Origin: Cyprinodon diabolis
Lineage: Eukaryota; Chordata; Actinopteri; Cyprinodontiformes; Cyprinodontidae
Assembly: GCA_030533445.1 (NCBI GenBank)
Contig: CM060076.1
Location: 26,708,603 to 26,772,602 of the forward strand
Reading direction: 5' to 3'
DNA: 64,000 bases
A program made the position numbers and the translations under genes. How positions within the stretch are numbered: position 1 is the first letter of the stretch; each line of letters starts with the position of its first letter. Under the pieces are notes generated by a model that saw nothing but the letters and a program-made list of their open reading frames with translations, had not been told where the DNA came from and did no database searches. Below are positions 47,701 through 59,500 of this stretch, in pieces.

Positions 47701-50700
47701 ATATGGGCTCAAATCTTGTTAAAATAGCTGGAATGAATACCGGAGGAATGACACTGATCTAGAATCCTGATCCAGTCCTTATATTTTTATTGATATTATA
47801 TGCAGCAATACAGTTACACCTATCTGGTGATTTCAGTTTTATGATTGCAACACTAATGACATCATTGCACAGAGCGCACACAGCAGCTAGTGATGATTTA
47901 TATCTGTCTTAATTTGTTACTTTTTTATAACAATGTTATTTATCAGGTAGGATGCCTTAACTTCCGTGGCAAAGAATACATTTAACTCATTCAACAGTAG
48001 CATTCGGTTGGTATCGGATATCGGCCCGTGTATGACTATCTAATCGGAAAAAGATGGGTCGGTGCATCTCTAGCATTTTAGCAGTAAGACTGGAAAATAA
48101 TAGACTGATAGCAGTAATGCCTGAGGAATAATTTATTTCATTTAAGTTCATATTTAGGGGATTTAATTAATGTTTAATTCCAACTCAAACTCAAGAAGAT
48201 ATGGATTGTAAGTTAGTTTTATTAGTTTGATGTATCAAGGGCTAGAGTCAGCTTTTAATGACTCAGCGACATCTATATTTCCTTTATTTTCTTTCACATA
48301 GTTTATGCATCAAGATCAACTCTGGACATGCTTTGTTTTGAACAGGTACCAAAAGTACTATAATTTATAAATTAATATGACTAAAAGGACTGAATTTCAA
48401 CCTGGAGAGACTCATTCAAGTTGGAGAATCTGTCGACATGGAAAATATTATCCATGCACTCCTCAAATCTTATCATTTTTTAAACATTGACCAGATAAAA
48501 AGAAAAAATCAATTAACAGTGCAGCTTACTACAAGCCTTGTTGGGGGCACAGCAAACTAGAAGTGGAAGAAAATGCTCTCTTTGGATTAGATCAAAATTT
48601 AGATCACACTGTAAGGCAGGGGTGGGCAATTCCAGTTCCTGAGGGCCGGTATCCTGCAACTTTTAGATGTGCCTTTGGTTCAACACACCTGAATCAGGTA
48701 ATTAGATGATTGAGATGACTGGAGGAACTGACTGCATACTGAGGAGGTAAATCAGCCTTTGATTCAGGTGTGTTGGACCGAAGATGGATCTGAAAACTGC
48801 AGGGTACTGGCCCCCAGGAACTGGAATTTCCCACCCCTGCTGTAAGGCATCCTAAACACACTGAATCTACCTAGAAACATGGTAGCAGAAGATACCTTGA
48901 GGGGGATTTTGTGCACCATAAACTGGGAATCTCAGGAGAGTTGGTGAGAAGCTGTAGTAATGTGAGAATTAACAGCTTTAAATCTGTAGAACATCTAGGG
49001 AATTTAATTTCTGTCAATCTTTGATTGTCATTATGTATCGAGTTGTTTATGTCTAGCGTTTGTTTTCAACATTGCTTTCTCATAATGAATTTTGTTTTAT
49101 TGAGTCATTTCTGACCCTACCTCCTACAAGTGAATGATCTATGCTCCTTTAGAACTACACAGTGAAGTTAAATCTTATGTTATATCCCAAAACCTTGTTT
49201 GTGAATGTTGAATTATCATCAAATAAGGTCCCATGTACAATACGATGACGGCAACCTATGACCCAGAGAACGGAATGCCCATGTCTGCCACCAGCATTTG
49301 GTTTGGAGATAACCCCTTAGCTGAGGCTCAGCTAAACCTACCCCCGGCAGAGCTAAGCAAGCTTTACCAGCCGCAGTCACTTGTGGACAAAGCGACCAAC
49401 AATGCAGGGTAAAAACAAAAACCCTTCAGTTTGTTTTTTATATATGCTTTTATCCCTTCGTCATCCGACCGTTTGTTGACAGGTGGCTGAACTCCTCTCG
49501 CTCACTCATGGAGCAAGACATTCAGGATGACGACAAGCTGTTACTACGCTTCAAGTACAATGTCTTCTTTGATCTCAACCCAAAAGTAAGATGGTGTTTT
49601 CTAATGGAACAGGAGATAAACCTTTTATTGGTGGAAGTTCTTTCAAAAAAAGGATGAGCTGTCTTTTAAAAGGTTCTAGATCTAAACCAGCGTGTTTGTT
49701 TGTATTTCAGTATGACGGCGTCAGGATAACCCAGCTGTACGAACAGGCCCGGTGGTCCATCTTGCTAGAGGAGATAGACTGCACAGACGAAGAAATGCTG
49801 ATGTTTGCTTCCTTACAGGTGACCCTGATGCCAACATAGTTAATGCATGACCCGGTAAAAAAAGTGGTAAAAAATCCATATGTATTTACATCATAATAAA
49901 CAAATCCAAATGGTAAATACATAATATTTTACACAAATAAACCTTAACTACACAATTTATTAAATTAAAGCAGATCACATCTTCCTTTTTGCAAAATACA
50001 CTTTTTTAGATTATTTGGACATAGTTTATAACCACTCACACATTTAATATGTCTTCTTTTATACATACTTTTATTTTGTAATTTATTAAAAATGATCTTT
50101 TTTTTCTAACCAAATCATCTAAAGGTAAATGATCAAATTCTTGCAAAATGTATTTTAAAACTCTTCTACCCCTGTATTTTTATTGAAAAATTCTTAGAGT
50201 AAATTAAACAGAGGTTGAATCCATGTATGAATTAGGTGACTTTTGAAGGCAGGATTTGGTTTAGTAGAAGCAGAGTAAAGGAGACTTAAAACACATACTT
50301 AAAAATATAGATATTTTTGCTGTTTTTTTTTTGTTTTTTTTGTTTTTTTTAGTTTTTAATAGAAAAGCTTAAAAAATGCATCCTTTCTATCTCATCTTAG
50401 AAAACAACATCCAAGTACCTTTAAGAAAGATGCTCCATCGTGAACTGTAAAAATGTTAGTGTACAAAACCAAATAGCTGAAATTGAATAACCTTTTAACA
50501 GGTAATTTACATTCAAGAACTGCGCACTGCCCCACTCTGTTAAATGACAGTTTGTAATCATAAGTACGTCTTCAGGGCTACAAGAAAATTGGGCTTAACT
50601 GATTTTGAGTAGGGCTACATTATTTTTGTATGTTTAAGCTTAGAATGGAGGATACTGGATTAGATATCTAAATATAAAAATTGGCCTGTCAGGACATGAA

Positions 50701-53368
50701 AAAATATCCGAACCTGTCTGTGAAAATAAAGAGGAGGGATAGAGAGAAAGAGAGAGATCAGATTAGAAACAGAAGAGAGAAAAAAACAAAAGTTTGTTCT
50801 TGAAGAATTTTAGCTGCCCCAGGCTGTGAGTATCAGGTTCTAACCCAACAGCCTGCCACTCTGGATCCCTGAGTTAGACCCTTAGCCCCAGATCTGCGCT
50901 CCAAGCTGCTTCCTAAGGAATGGGTTAAATTCAGAAGTCAAGTTTCGTTGTAATGCACATTTTCAGTTACCAACAAAGTTGATTGCTTGTATTCTAAACC
51001 ACAGATTAAGAAAAAGTGTTACAGCTATACTCAAATATCCTTACTACAATACTACATCAATCTACTAAAAGAACCCCCTAAAGATTTTGTAAGTAAGAAA
51101 TCTGTCTTCGTCTTTGTTTGTAATCAACATACGGTAATCTTTTTCACAGTATCACATCTGCAAACTGACCACGTCAAGTGAGCCCATGGACAACTCCAGT
51201 GAGCCAGAAATCGACGAAGTAGAGGCTGCCTTGTCTAACCTGGAGGTGACCCTTGAAGGCGCCCACACTGACAATATCCTGGTAAATATATTTCTGGGAA
51301 CCCTGAACTACTCGGGGGCGAGCCAAGGGAAAACTTTAGGCTTAAGATGAGTCACAACCAAACACCTGATTTAAGTTGCTATTAGTAGCCATGACTTCAC
51401 TAATACGCACCAGGAAGATGTAAAACAATGACTAAATGTTGTTTTGTTGCCTCCAGGAGGACATTACAGACATTCCAGAGCTGGCAGACACCCTTCGGCT
51501 ATTGAGGTAAAAATTACCCTGATGCTTGATTATTGAGATTTAGATATCTGCCACTAGCATTTCCTCTGTCCCTCTGTTTACACATATTTAATTGAATTAC
51601 AGCAAGCCTATTGTATTTGCCTAAATGGTGTCATCAAAAGATCTAAATGTATTGTGGAAACAAATCTAATGTCACTCAAGCGTGTGTCTGGAAATGTTGT
51701 TATGACAAATTCAGCAACTTTGAGACCATCTGGGTAAATGTTTTGCAGAGGGAGTCTGTGTTGATTAGAACACAAATTCAGTCTTACAAACTGTTAATGT
51801 TGTTTGGGTTTCCTAAATCCATGTGTGTCAAAACAGGCCCAAAAAGTTGACTCTACGGCCATTCAAAGAGTACTGGTTTGTGTTCAAGGACACCACTATC
51901 TCTTATTTTAAAAACAAGGAAGCCTCCATCGGGGAACCAATCGAGCAGTTTAACCTCCGAGGTCAGTGGCTCAAAGCATTAAACACTCATTTATTCGAGT
52001 TGGGCTATTTTTAACTTGTTTTTGATCAATCTTTCCAATTTGTTATTTTATAATATATTGAAAGAATAATGTCAATATTGTTGTATTCCTTTAGCAGACT
52101 TGGTGAAACTTGTCAGAATTGATTGAAATATGGAAGAAGCTAAATAAGAAGTGCTTTTGCTCTTGGGTGTATTTAATTTTCTTTATCTTGAATTAACAGG
52201 ATGTGAGGTGGTCCCAGACGTCAATGTCACAGAGAAGAAGTTTGGCATTAAGCTCCTGCTTCCAGTTGCGGATGGGATGAATGAAGTGTATATCCGATGT
52301 GATAAGGTAAGAGCCCACTTTCTCACTCAAGGGTTTTACTGTATTTATCTTAGTTAATTAATTTTTTATTACTGGCATGAAGTAAACTGTTACACATGTA
52401 ACTCTTGATGGACTTTCTTCCCGCTGGTGCAGGAAACACAATATGCTAAGTGGAAAGCTGCATGCATTCTAGCCTCTAAAGGCAAGACGATGGCCTACAG
52501 CTCCTACAAGTCTGAAGTGAGAAACATCCTGTCTTTTTTGCAAATGAAAAGCCTGGCGCCCCCTCCTGGTCAGGAAGCTCCGGACCTTGATGCCATGGAA
52601 ATGAATGCTGAATGTTTTGTTTCCCCTCGCTACACCAAAAAGCACAAGACCAAGCAGGTTTGTTTGACTCATTCCTCGAGTATATCTGATGTCAAATGTT
52701 TTTGCTAATTCTGCTACTTATGGCTGGGTAAAGCTGACAGCACGGATCCTGGAGGCCCACCAGAACATAGCAAAGCTCTCTTTGGTTGAGGCCAAGATGC
52801 GCTTTATCCAGGCTTGGCAGTCACTGCCAGAGTTTGGCATTAAGTACTACATTGTCAGGTAGATGGCACATATTTTGGTACCACATAAAATGACATTAAA
52901 CTTGATAAATAAATGTTTTCACAGTTTCATGTATTTTGTTCTCAGATTCAAAGGTAGCAAGAAGGATGAAATTCTGGGGATTTCATATAACCGAATGATT
53001 CGTATCGACATGTCCTCTGGCTTGCCTGTGACTACTTGGAGGTTTGCCAACATGAAGCAATGGAACGTCAACTGGGAAATAAAACAAGTGAGAAATTTGC
53101 CCCTTTCATAGAATGATATACTTTCTGAGTGTTTATCCCCAAAAATGGCTTCACAAAGCTGCGGAAACCAATTCTATATTGTATGTGATTTCAGGTGACC
53201 ATAGAATTTGACCAGAATGTGAGCATTGCCTTCTGCTGTGTGAGCTGCGACTGTAAAGTGGTCCATGAGTTCATCGGGGGTTATATCTTCCTATCCACAC
53301 GATCGAAAGACCAAAATGAAACACTAGATGAAGAACTGTTCCTTAAACTTACTGGAGGCCAAGACTGA
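44764..53368 (+). CDS. fermt1: kindlin-1 (fermitin family homolog 1), complete, 15 coding exons
   Basis: Kindlin-1 binds integrin beta tails and, with talin, activates integrins at focal adhesions. Coding exons are 44764-44932, 46765-46862, 47240-47375, 47495-47635, 49228-49408, 49483-49585, 49711-49818, 51150-51281, 51457-51506, 51837-51961, 52200-52306, 52433-52657, 52734-52858, 52946-53087 and 53195-53368. All splice GT-AG and the phases agree, giving 671 codons (human kindlin-1 is 677). In order: F0 ([17 protein letters not shown]); F1 with a basic loop of six lysines near residue 150; F2 split by a PH domain (about 370-475, starting [18 protein letters not shown]); and the F3/PTB-like lobe. 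The integrin-binding pair is Gln605-Trp606 in MKQWNVNW. The start is supported by SWQLSVQVD at the usual distance. The exon 13 acceptor has a weak pyrimidine tract. Choice of kindlin-1 over kindlin-2/3 rests partly on the trmt6 neighbour. Confidence 0.93.
45575..45790 (+). pseudogene. Tc1-type relic in fermt1 intron 1
   Basis: GGGTTTTACGTGATACAGAA and ACACAAAGTAGTG resemble a common fish Tc1-associated repeat. They are followed by a degenerate transposase snippet, [16 protein letters not shown] then LKWPIPS, around the second catalytic Asp. It is short and inactive. Confidence 0.5.
46081..46330 (-). repeat. LINE 3' tail with (AGAAT)n
   Basis: AGAATAGAATAGAATAGAAT followed by ATCCCTTTATTGTTCCACAA and TGGGGAAATTATGGTGTTAC is the familiar 3' end of a fish LINE read on the minus strand. 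The pentamer repeat is the LINE terminus. It lies in fermt1 intron 1. Confidence 0.55.
48617..48839. mobile_element. 223-bp hAT MITE in fermt1 intron 4, TSD CTGTAAGG
   Basis: It starts CAGGGGTGGGCAATTCCAGT and ends in the inverted match GGAATTTCCCACCCCTG. Exact duplications CTGTAAGG lie at 48609-48616 and 48840-48847. An internal inverted motif (ACACACCTGAATCA / TGATTCAGGTGTGT) strengthens the hairpin. Confidence 0.9.
50800..50970 (+). repeat. 5'-truncated SINE in fermt1 intron 7
   Basis: GACCCTTAGCCCCAGATCTG, GCTCCAAGCTGCTTCC and GGAATGGGTTAAATTCAGAA followed by TTTCGTTGTAATG correspond to the tail of the SINE at 27600-27800. The tRNA-like head is absent. Confidence 0.6.
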
Positions 53369-53676
53369 CCAAGGAAAAACTTGACACACCCCTTTTGTAC
53401 TGATGTTCTTGTCCGTATTTGTCTAAAACGACTGTTGCAATGTTAACCATAGGTGTAGAACAAATCACTGCGGAGCAAAATTACCAATAGGGCTCTATCA
53501 TGTTAACATTTTCCTTCACAGCACCATATCCTGATTTTATCATTTTTTTTGCCATTTATACACAACATAATGACTCCAATGTAAATATGTCGCAAGGATT
53601 GTCTTTTTAAAACATGGATGAACTGATATGTATGATAAGGTTGCTGTTTTTAACATCAAATAGGTGTGTTTCCTCC

Positions 53677-53682
53677 AATAAA
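53677..53682 (+). terminator. polyadenylation signal AATAAA for fermt1
   Basis: AATAAA about 310 bases after the fermt1 stop codon. Another AATAAA-like site lies at about 53753-53758. Confidence 0.6.
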
Positions 53683-53699
53683 GTGAGAGGACATTAAAA

Positions 53700-56250
53700 T
53701 CAATGGAGGGATTTCAAGTGAATTATGTTTCATTGCTTTTTCAAAATAAGTTAAATAAATTTCAGTCCTCCATTTTGCTAAGCTATGTTTACCATGATGA
53801 GATGTAGCAAATACTTAGAACTAACTGTTGGCTTATCAAATCTCTAACTAAACAGTTAAAAGTACACTGTTCCGTATCAGATGTTTAATTTGAATAAACA
53901 TCTTTAGATAAGTTAAGATCAGATTAGGTATTTCTATTTTATATATGCAGGAATAATTAGAGGGAGACATTTTTTAAATAACTACAAATTCAGAACTGTA
54001 CACATATTTTTACTATTTTTTTCATAGCATAGCTTAAACTGTGCAACTTTGGTCAAATGTTTTGAGTATCCATCTGAAAATTTCTCACAATATTACTTTT
54101 CACACACCCACCTGCTAAACTATGGACACTATTTTCTATAAGACTGAGACCAGACATTTGGGATGGTTACCCCTAAAACACTTAATTTATCTACTTGGAG
54201 AATAATTTTGTGGTATGTTTTGTGCTTTAGTGTTCAAGATTTACCTTGCTGATTGAATTTATAATTTTTTTTAAGTTGCCACAATATTTTCACAATAATG
54301 ATGATTATATCTACAGTATTTGTTCTTGGAAGGGCAGTCCCTCCTGCAGAAAAGCATCCCAGCAGCAAAATGGCGCCAGTTCCGATATTACAATAAGGGA
54401 TGGTGTGCACAGGTTTGTAATATCCCCCCTATTTTTAGACAAGTAACACTCATTTTATTATAGCAAAATTATTTTCTGGTAGTATCAGACCACAGGACAT
54501 ATCTCCAGTATGGTTGGTTTTACCCTTGGTGTACTTCCTCGCCTGGCTTTTATTTTTCATTTAGGTCTGAAGCTTCTTTCTCTCTGAGTTGTATCTCAGC
54601 CCATGTCAGTGCCTGACAGTTTAAAGGTAGATGATACAGACACATTTAGCTCCAACACTCATTTGTCACAAGGACACAGAGCTAATCTCTTTTGGTTATG
54701 ATGGCTGAACATTACCCTGATGCTCTAGATTTAAGTTAGGTCGGATTACTGTGGGATCTTCACACACCTGACTGAATAGATGGACCAAATATGTGTGGAT
54801 TTAAGGTTATCTTTCGGAAATCTTGTCTGATTTCCTTGAATTTTACCATGATCTGAAGACTTAAATGAAGATTACAAAGCCATGTCTTTATTGTTTTTTT
54901 TTAGGGCTTTCATAAACTCTCTAAACTTACAGTCACCTTAGTTTGTGAACCTCCAACTATTAATGCTAATTTTCTTTTCTGCTTGACAAACCTAAACTCA
55001 TCAAAATAAAAAAAGGTGTTGTGATATTTCTACACTTTTCTGATCACTACTCTACATCATCATTACTCCTTCCTTGTTCTATATGCCAAAAGAATAACGT
55101 TAATTTAGGGATTTTGCCTTTGACCAGCATCACTAAATCTACAGTTCATCCACATTATATACAGCTCAGCATCTACCAAGCAATTAATGATGTTTCTCTT
55201 CAGAGGAGGAGTATAAAGGATTTTAATGTATTTTCTTAAGTGATAAAACTTTTGAGCAGGTACAATTTTTGCAGGAAATCTTTTTTGGTTTCATCTATTT
55301 GGAATACCAGTCAAAACTCCAGTAGATTAGCTGCCATTAAGGGAACCCCTTCATCATAATCAATCTGTCATTGAAACTTTGTACATTTCAATACAATTTT
55401 CTGTTTTTGTATTTAACCCATTTCTTAGGTAGCAAAGGATACCCTTTGTAAAACTTTTAATTTGACCTTAAGCTCTCAAGTGTCTAAATTCAGCATGGAA
55501 ACGTTTAACTATTCTACAAGACTTGGGGAATAGTAGTCAAGTTTTTGGATTAGTGTTTCAGTTTGGAAGCCTATAAAGTTTCTAATAATAATTCATATAG
55601 ACTTAGTCTTAACTTTATTTATACCTTGGGATTACTCCTTCGGGGAAATTCTGGTTCCAGTAGCTTAAATAGAGCAAAAAGGGCAGAGTTAAACCAAGAT
55701 GCCACTAAAGATAAAAATACAAAGGACAATATATTCAGACAATATAATAATATATCTTACAGACTGCCACCCAAAGTCCCTGAGCATGATATTTATAGTC
55801 ATCTGCCAATGATCCTTGTGAAGTATGTTGATTACTTTCCAAACACAGATATACTCGCTGTAAAATTTGCACTTTCTAATATATTTGCTGAGGAATTGCA
55901 CCTACTAGTAGGATATGCCAAGATATAAGACTATAAGATCAATGCTGGGACATTCTTCACCCTGTTTATTTTATTTTTAGTTAGATTAATTGTAGGAGCA
56001 CCCTAAAAACCTGACAAAGAGGTGTAAAAAAATAAACGTCTGCATAGATATGTATCTAAATGTATAAACATTGCAATTGTTTGCCCTATGCCTTAACTAA
56101 GGGAAATGTCTAAGGATGGGTTAATATTATAATAACACTGTATATGAATTTTAAATATATACACATTGCTGGCACATACCCTCTCAAATCTGAGTAAATA
56201 TTTATTTGAAAATGCAGAAAACCTTGCATTTTCATTTATTTTATTAACAT
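53700..56250. other. intergenic region between fermt1 and trmt6
   Basis: No gene is recognised. At about 55605-55665, CTTTATTTATACCTTGGGAT and GGGGAAATTCTGGTTCCAGT resemble a LINE 3' tail on the minus strand. The open frame at 55563-55928 runs through it and has no other support. Confidence 0.45.
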
Positions 56251-56274
56251 TTCTCAGTTTAACTCTCCTCTCGC

Positions 56275-56555
56275 GCCAATTGGCCAAAAGATTGACTGAA
56301 ATCTCTCTAGCCAATCAGATGCAGCTTTACTCATACGTCATTCCAACTACAGCCCGCCTTCCTTTAAAACGTCCTCGGAAGCTAGGGAAGTGGAAGCTAA
56401 CACGTGGGAATAACTGTTTAGGGCAGATTTGTTTTTGCTTTAGTATTATTCAGTGCCTTTTTGTGACTTTTCTTCCTAATATAGCGTTATAATTGTTGGC
56501 TGAATTTGTTGTTTATGTCTCTGCTGTGTGTCTATGCTGGTCCGCATAGTTTATA
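56275..56555 (+). promoter_or_regulatory. trmt6 promoter region, TATA-less with CCAAT boxes
   Basis: GCCAATTGGC (56275-56284) is a palindrome giving a CCAAT motif on each strand. A second CCAAT with NF-Y-like context (GCCAATCAGA) lies at 56310-56319. TACGTCA, resembling a CRE half-site, is at 56334-56340, and an E-box CACGTG at 56401-56406. No TATA box is visible. The arrangement fits a housekeeping promoter; the transcription start is not defined. Confidence 0.55.
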
Positions 56556-59500
56556 ATGGCGCACAGTGAAGATGATTATGAGTACAGAATCAAAGAAGGG
56601 GATCACATAGTATTAAAAAGAGGAGACGTCTACAAAGCGGTGCAAATTCAACGGAAAAAGTAAGTCTGATGTGTTGTAATAAAAATAAACACCAGCGTTA
56701 ATTCATTGTTGGCTAATTATAAAAGGGGTAAACCGGCTGTTTATCTAGTGGAGGACTAAAGGCTGTTTCACACACAGGAAGGTGATATTTGAGAAGCAGT
56801 GGATCTTGCTGGATAACGTTGTGGGACATTTATACAGCACTACATTTGAGATATCCTCTGGAGGAACCCTGCAACCAAAGGAAGACAAGGAAACACAAAG
56901 CTCCACAGGTGTGTCATACAGTGGACACCTAGATTTAAACCCTGTGTGCATGTTTATAACATTTCAGACTATTTTTGGGGCTGTGGATCACTCTATTTGT
57001 GGGAGACGTCTAATGTATCGATTAAGGCTGAAACAATTAATCAGATTAATTGATTATTGAAATAAATCAAATAATTTAGTAATTGATTAATCGTTAACTG
57101 CAGTTTAGAGACTCTAAAACATGCCTTTTGCTGACAGAGCGAACCAATTAGAGCAGTAATTAAACCAAAGTTTAGTCCAAAAAAAGATATGGAAATATTA
57201 TGCATTTAAGATAAAGATCTTTTTCTTCTGTCAATATGCTCTATCCAGAACTCCTCAAGTGCAAAAAGTATTTTTTAAAGAACCTTTTGATATCCGATTA
57301 TTAATCGATTAATCGGAAAATAATCAACAGATTAATCGATTTGCAAAATAATTGTTAGTCACAGCCCTGGTATCGATACTCCAATACTATGGATTCTATA
57401 TTCATTTGTCAAGGTATCAAGTGTTGTTTACATACTTTTGCTGCAGTTTATTTTAGGTTTCTAGAGTATTTGCTAATTAAAAGGATAATACTCTTTCCAA
57501 ACTTAAAATATTGTCCAATTTTCTCTGATTTAACTAAAAATGAATGCTTCATGTTAAAATAAATGTGATTTTTATTTTATTATTAAAGATTAAAGATTTT
57601 GATATTTGATATTCCTTTGGTATCAAATACTTTCCACAGTATTAATATGAATATTGAAATGTTAGTATGGGGGGGAAACCCTATTGTAAGACTTCTCCTT
57701 GTGGCTCTTAGATGTGAAGGTGACGGGTACAGACAACAGACACATTGTTGATGACGGCAAATCCCAGAAACTGACTCGGGATGACATTGAGACGATGAAA
57801 GAGCAAGGCCTAACGGATAAGGTAAATGGGAAAGTACCTTAGGGAGAGTTGGAATTCCTAATAAGTTTCCAGGTAGGCCATTCATTATATGCTCTGTGTC
57901 CTATGTAAAGACAGCTTCTTTTAAAAAGAAAATGTATATTCAGAATTAGAGACTTCTGAATATACATTTTGTACATGTGTCAGATTGTGACCACATTCCA
58001 AAAATAAACAATTTAAATCTCTGACCAGAAGAGATTTAATTGGATGTTTTGTTTTTCTCTAACAACTATGAAAAAAAGACAACTTTTTTTCTTTTCTTTC
58101 CGAATGAATTGAAAGAAGAACTTTTTAAACAATAAACTGCTACTTAAAAAAAAAAAAACAGCACTAAGTTACAAATCACTAAAAAGAGAAAGTTTATGGG
58201 ATAAATAAAATAAGTCCCAAGTAAAAATCTTTTCATTTTATTTAATCGTTCATGAAAAAGATTATAGTCCCATTAATGCAAAATAAATGTCAAAATTAAG
58301 AGGAATAAACTATGATTTGTAAAATTGCTAAATCTTTTATTTTCTCTTCTGAGGAGCTTCCAGGAACCTTTCTTTCAAGATTGATCATTTCTATTTTTTA
58401 TTTTTTTCCCTTTTTGGACCATAGGTGACATCACACCATATGTGAGAAGGAGAAAGCAAGCAGTTTTTCAGCAGGAAAACATGATTCCCTATATTTCTAA
58501 ACAAACCAATTGCAACAGATACATTTTAAACTGGCTTTAATGTGTCTAACTGTATAATAATAATCATTTTACTGTGACTTCCGAAAGTCTGGAAATGCCC
58601 TATTTAACATGATTCATCACATACATAATGCTTTTCAAGATAATCAAACATAATAAGTTAATAATTCTGTATCCGCTGACTAATAATTCCATATTCTGAC
58701 TTCCTAAATGAACAACATGACATGCCTCCATAGCAAAGAGCTTTGAGGTGTTTAAACACCGAACTGATACAGAAAACAACTGAACTTTCTTCTGTTACTA
58801 ACATTTTATTATCCAAAGGTGGTGGTGTTTATGGTTTTGGATATTCACTGATTAGATAAAGGCTGGACTTTTTTTTTTTTTTTTAAGTCGGTGACATTTA
58901 AAATCCAATGCTGGTCACCTCCGATTCAAAGTGGATCTATAATTAATATTAAAGGAGACTTGATACAAATATTTTTGCACCTCAGGAAATCATCAAGCAG
59001 CTCATAGATAACAGCTCAACGTTTAGCAACAAGACTGGATATGCCCAGGATAAGTACATAAAGAAGAAGAAGAAAAAGTGAGTCTCTAACACAGACTCTA
59101 GATGCAGCCATAAAATGAATGTAAATGTGTTAATGTTGCTGTTCTCATCAGTTAACATCATTTGTGCTCCTAGATATGAAAATACAGTTACGGTTCTGAA
59201 ACCCACCTGTCGCATCATAGCCATGATGTACCACGGCCGCGAACCAGGGAAGATCTGGTGAGAATCACCCTCGTTAAGAGTTTTCTCACACATCCAGTAT
59301 GATAATAACTCTATTTCTGGGGGCGGGGTTTAATGTGATGCAGCCATCTACGATATGACACACTGGCGCAGATGCTGACACTAGCAAACATCCACGCTGG
59401 CAGTAAAGTTCTAGTATTTGACACCTGTGCTGGGCTTGTACTGGGAGCCATTATGGAGAGAATGGGAGGCAAGTTTTCTTTAGCAATCTGTGTGCACTAT

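Noticed and set aside
55563..55928. 121-codon open frame between fermt1 and trmt6
   Set aside because: Runs through a LINE-tail-like segment; low complexity composition and no recognisable motif.
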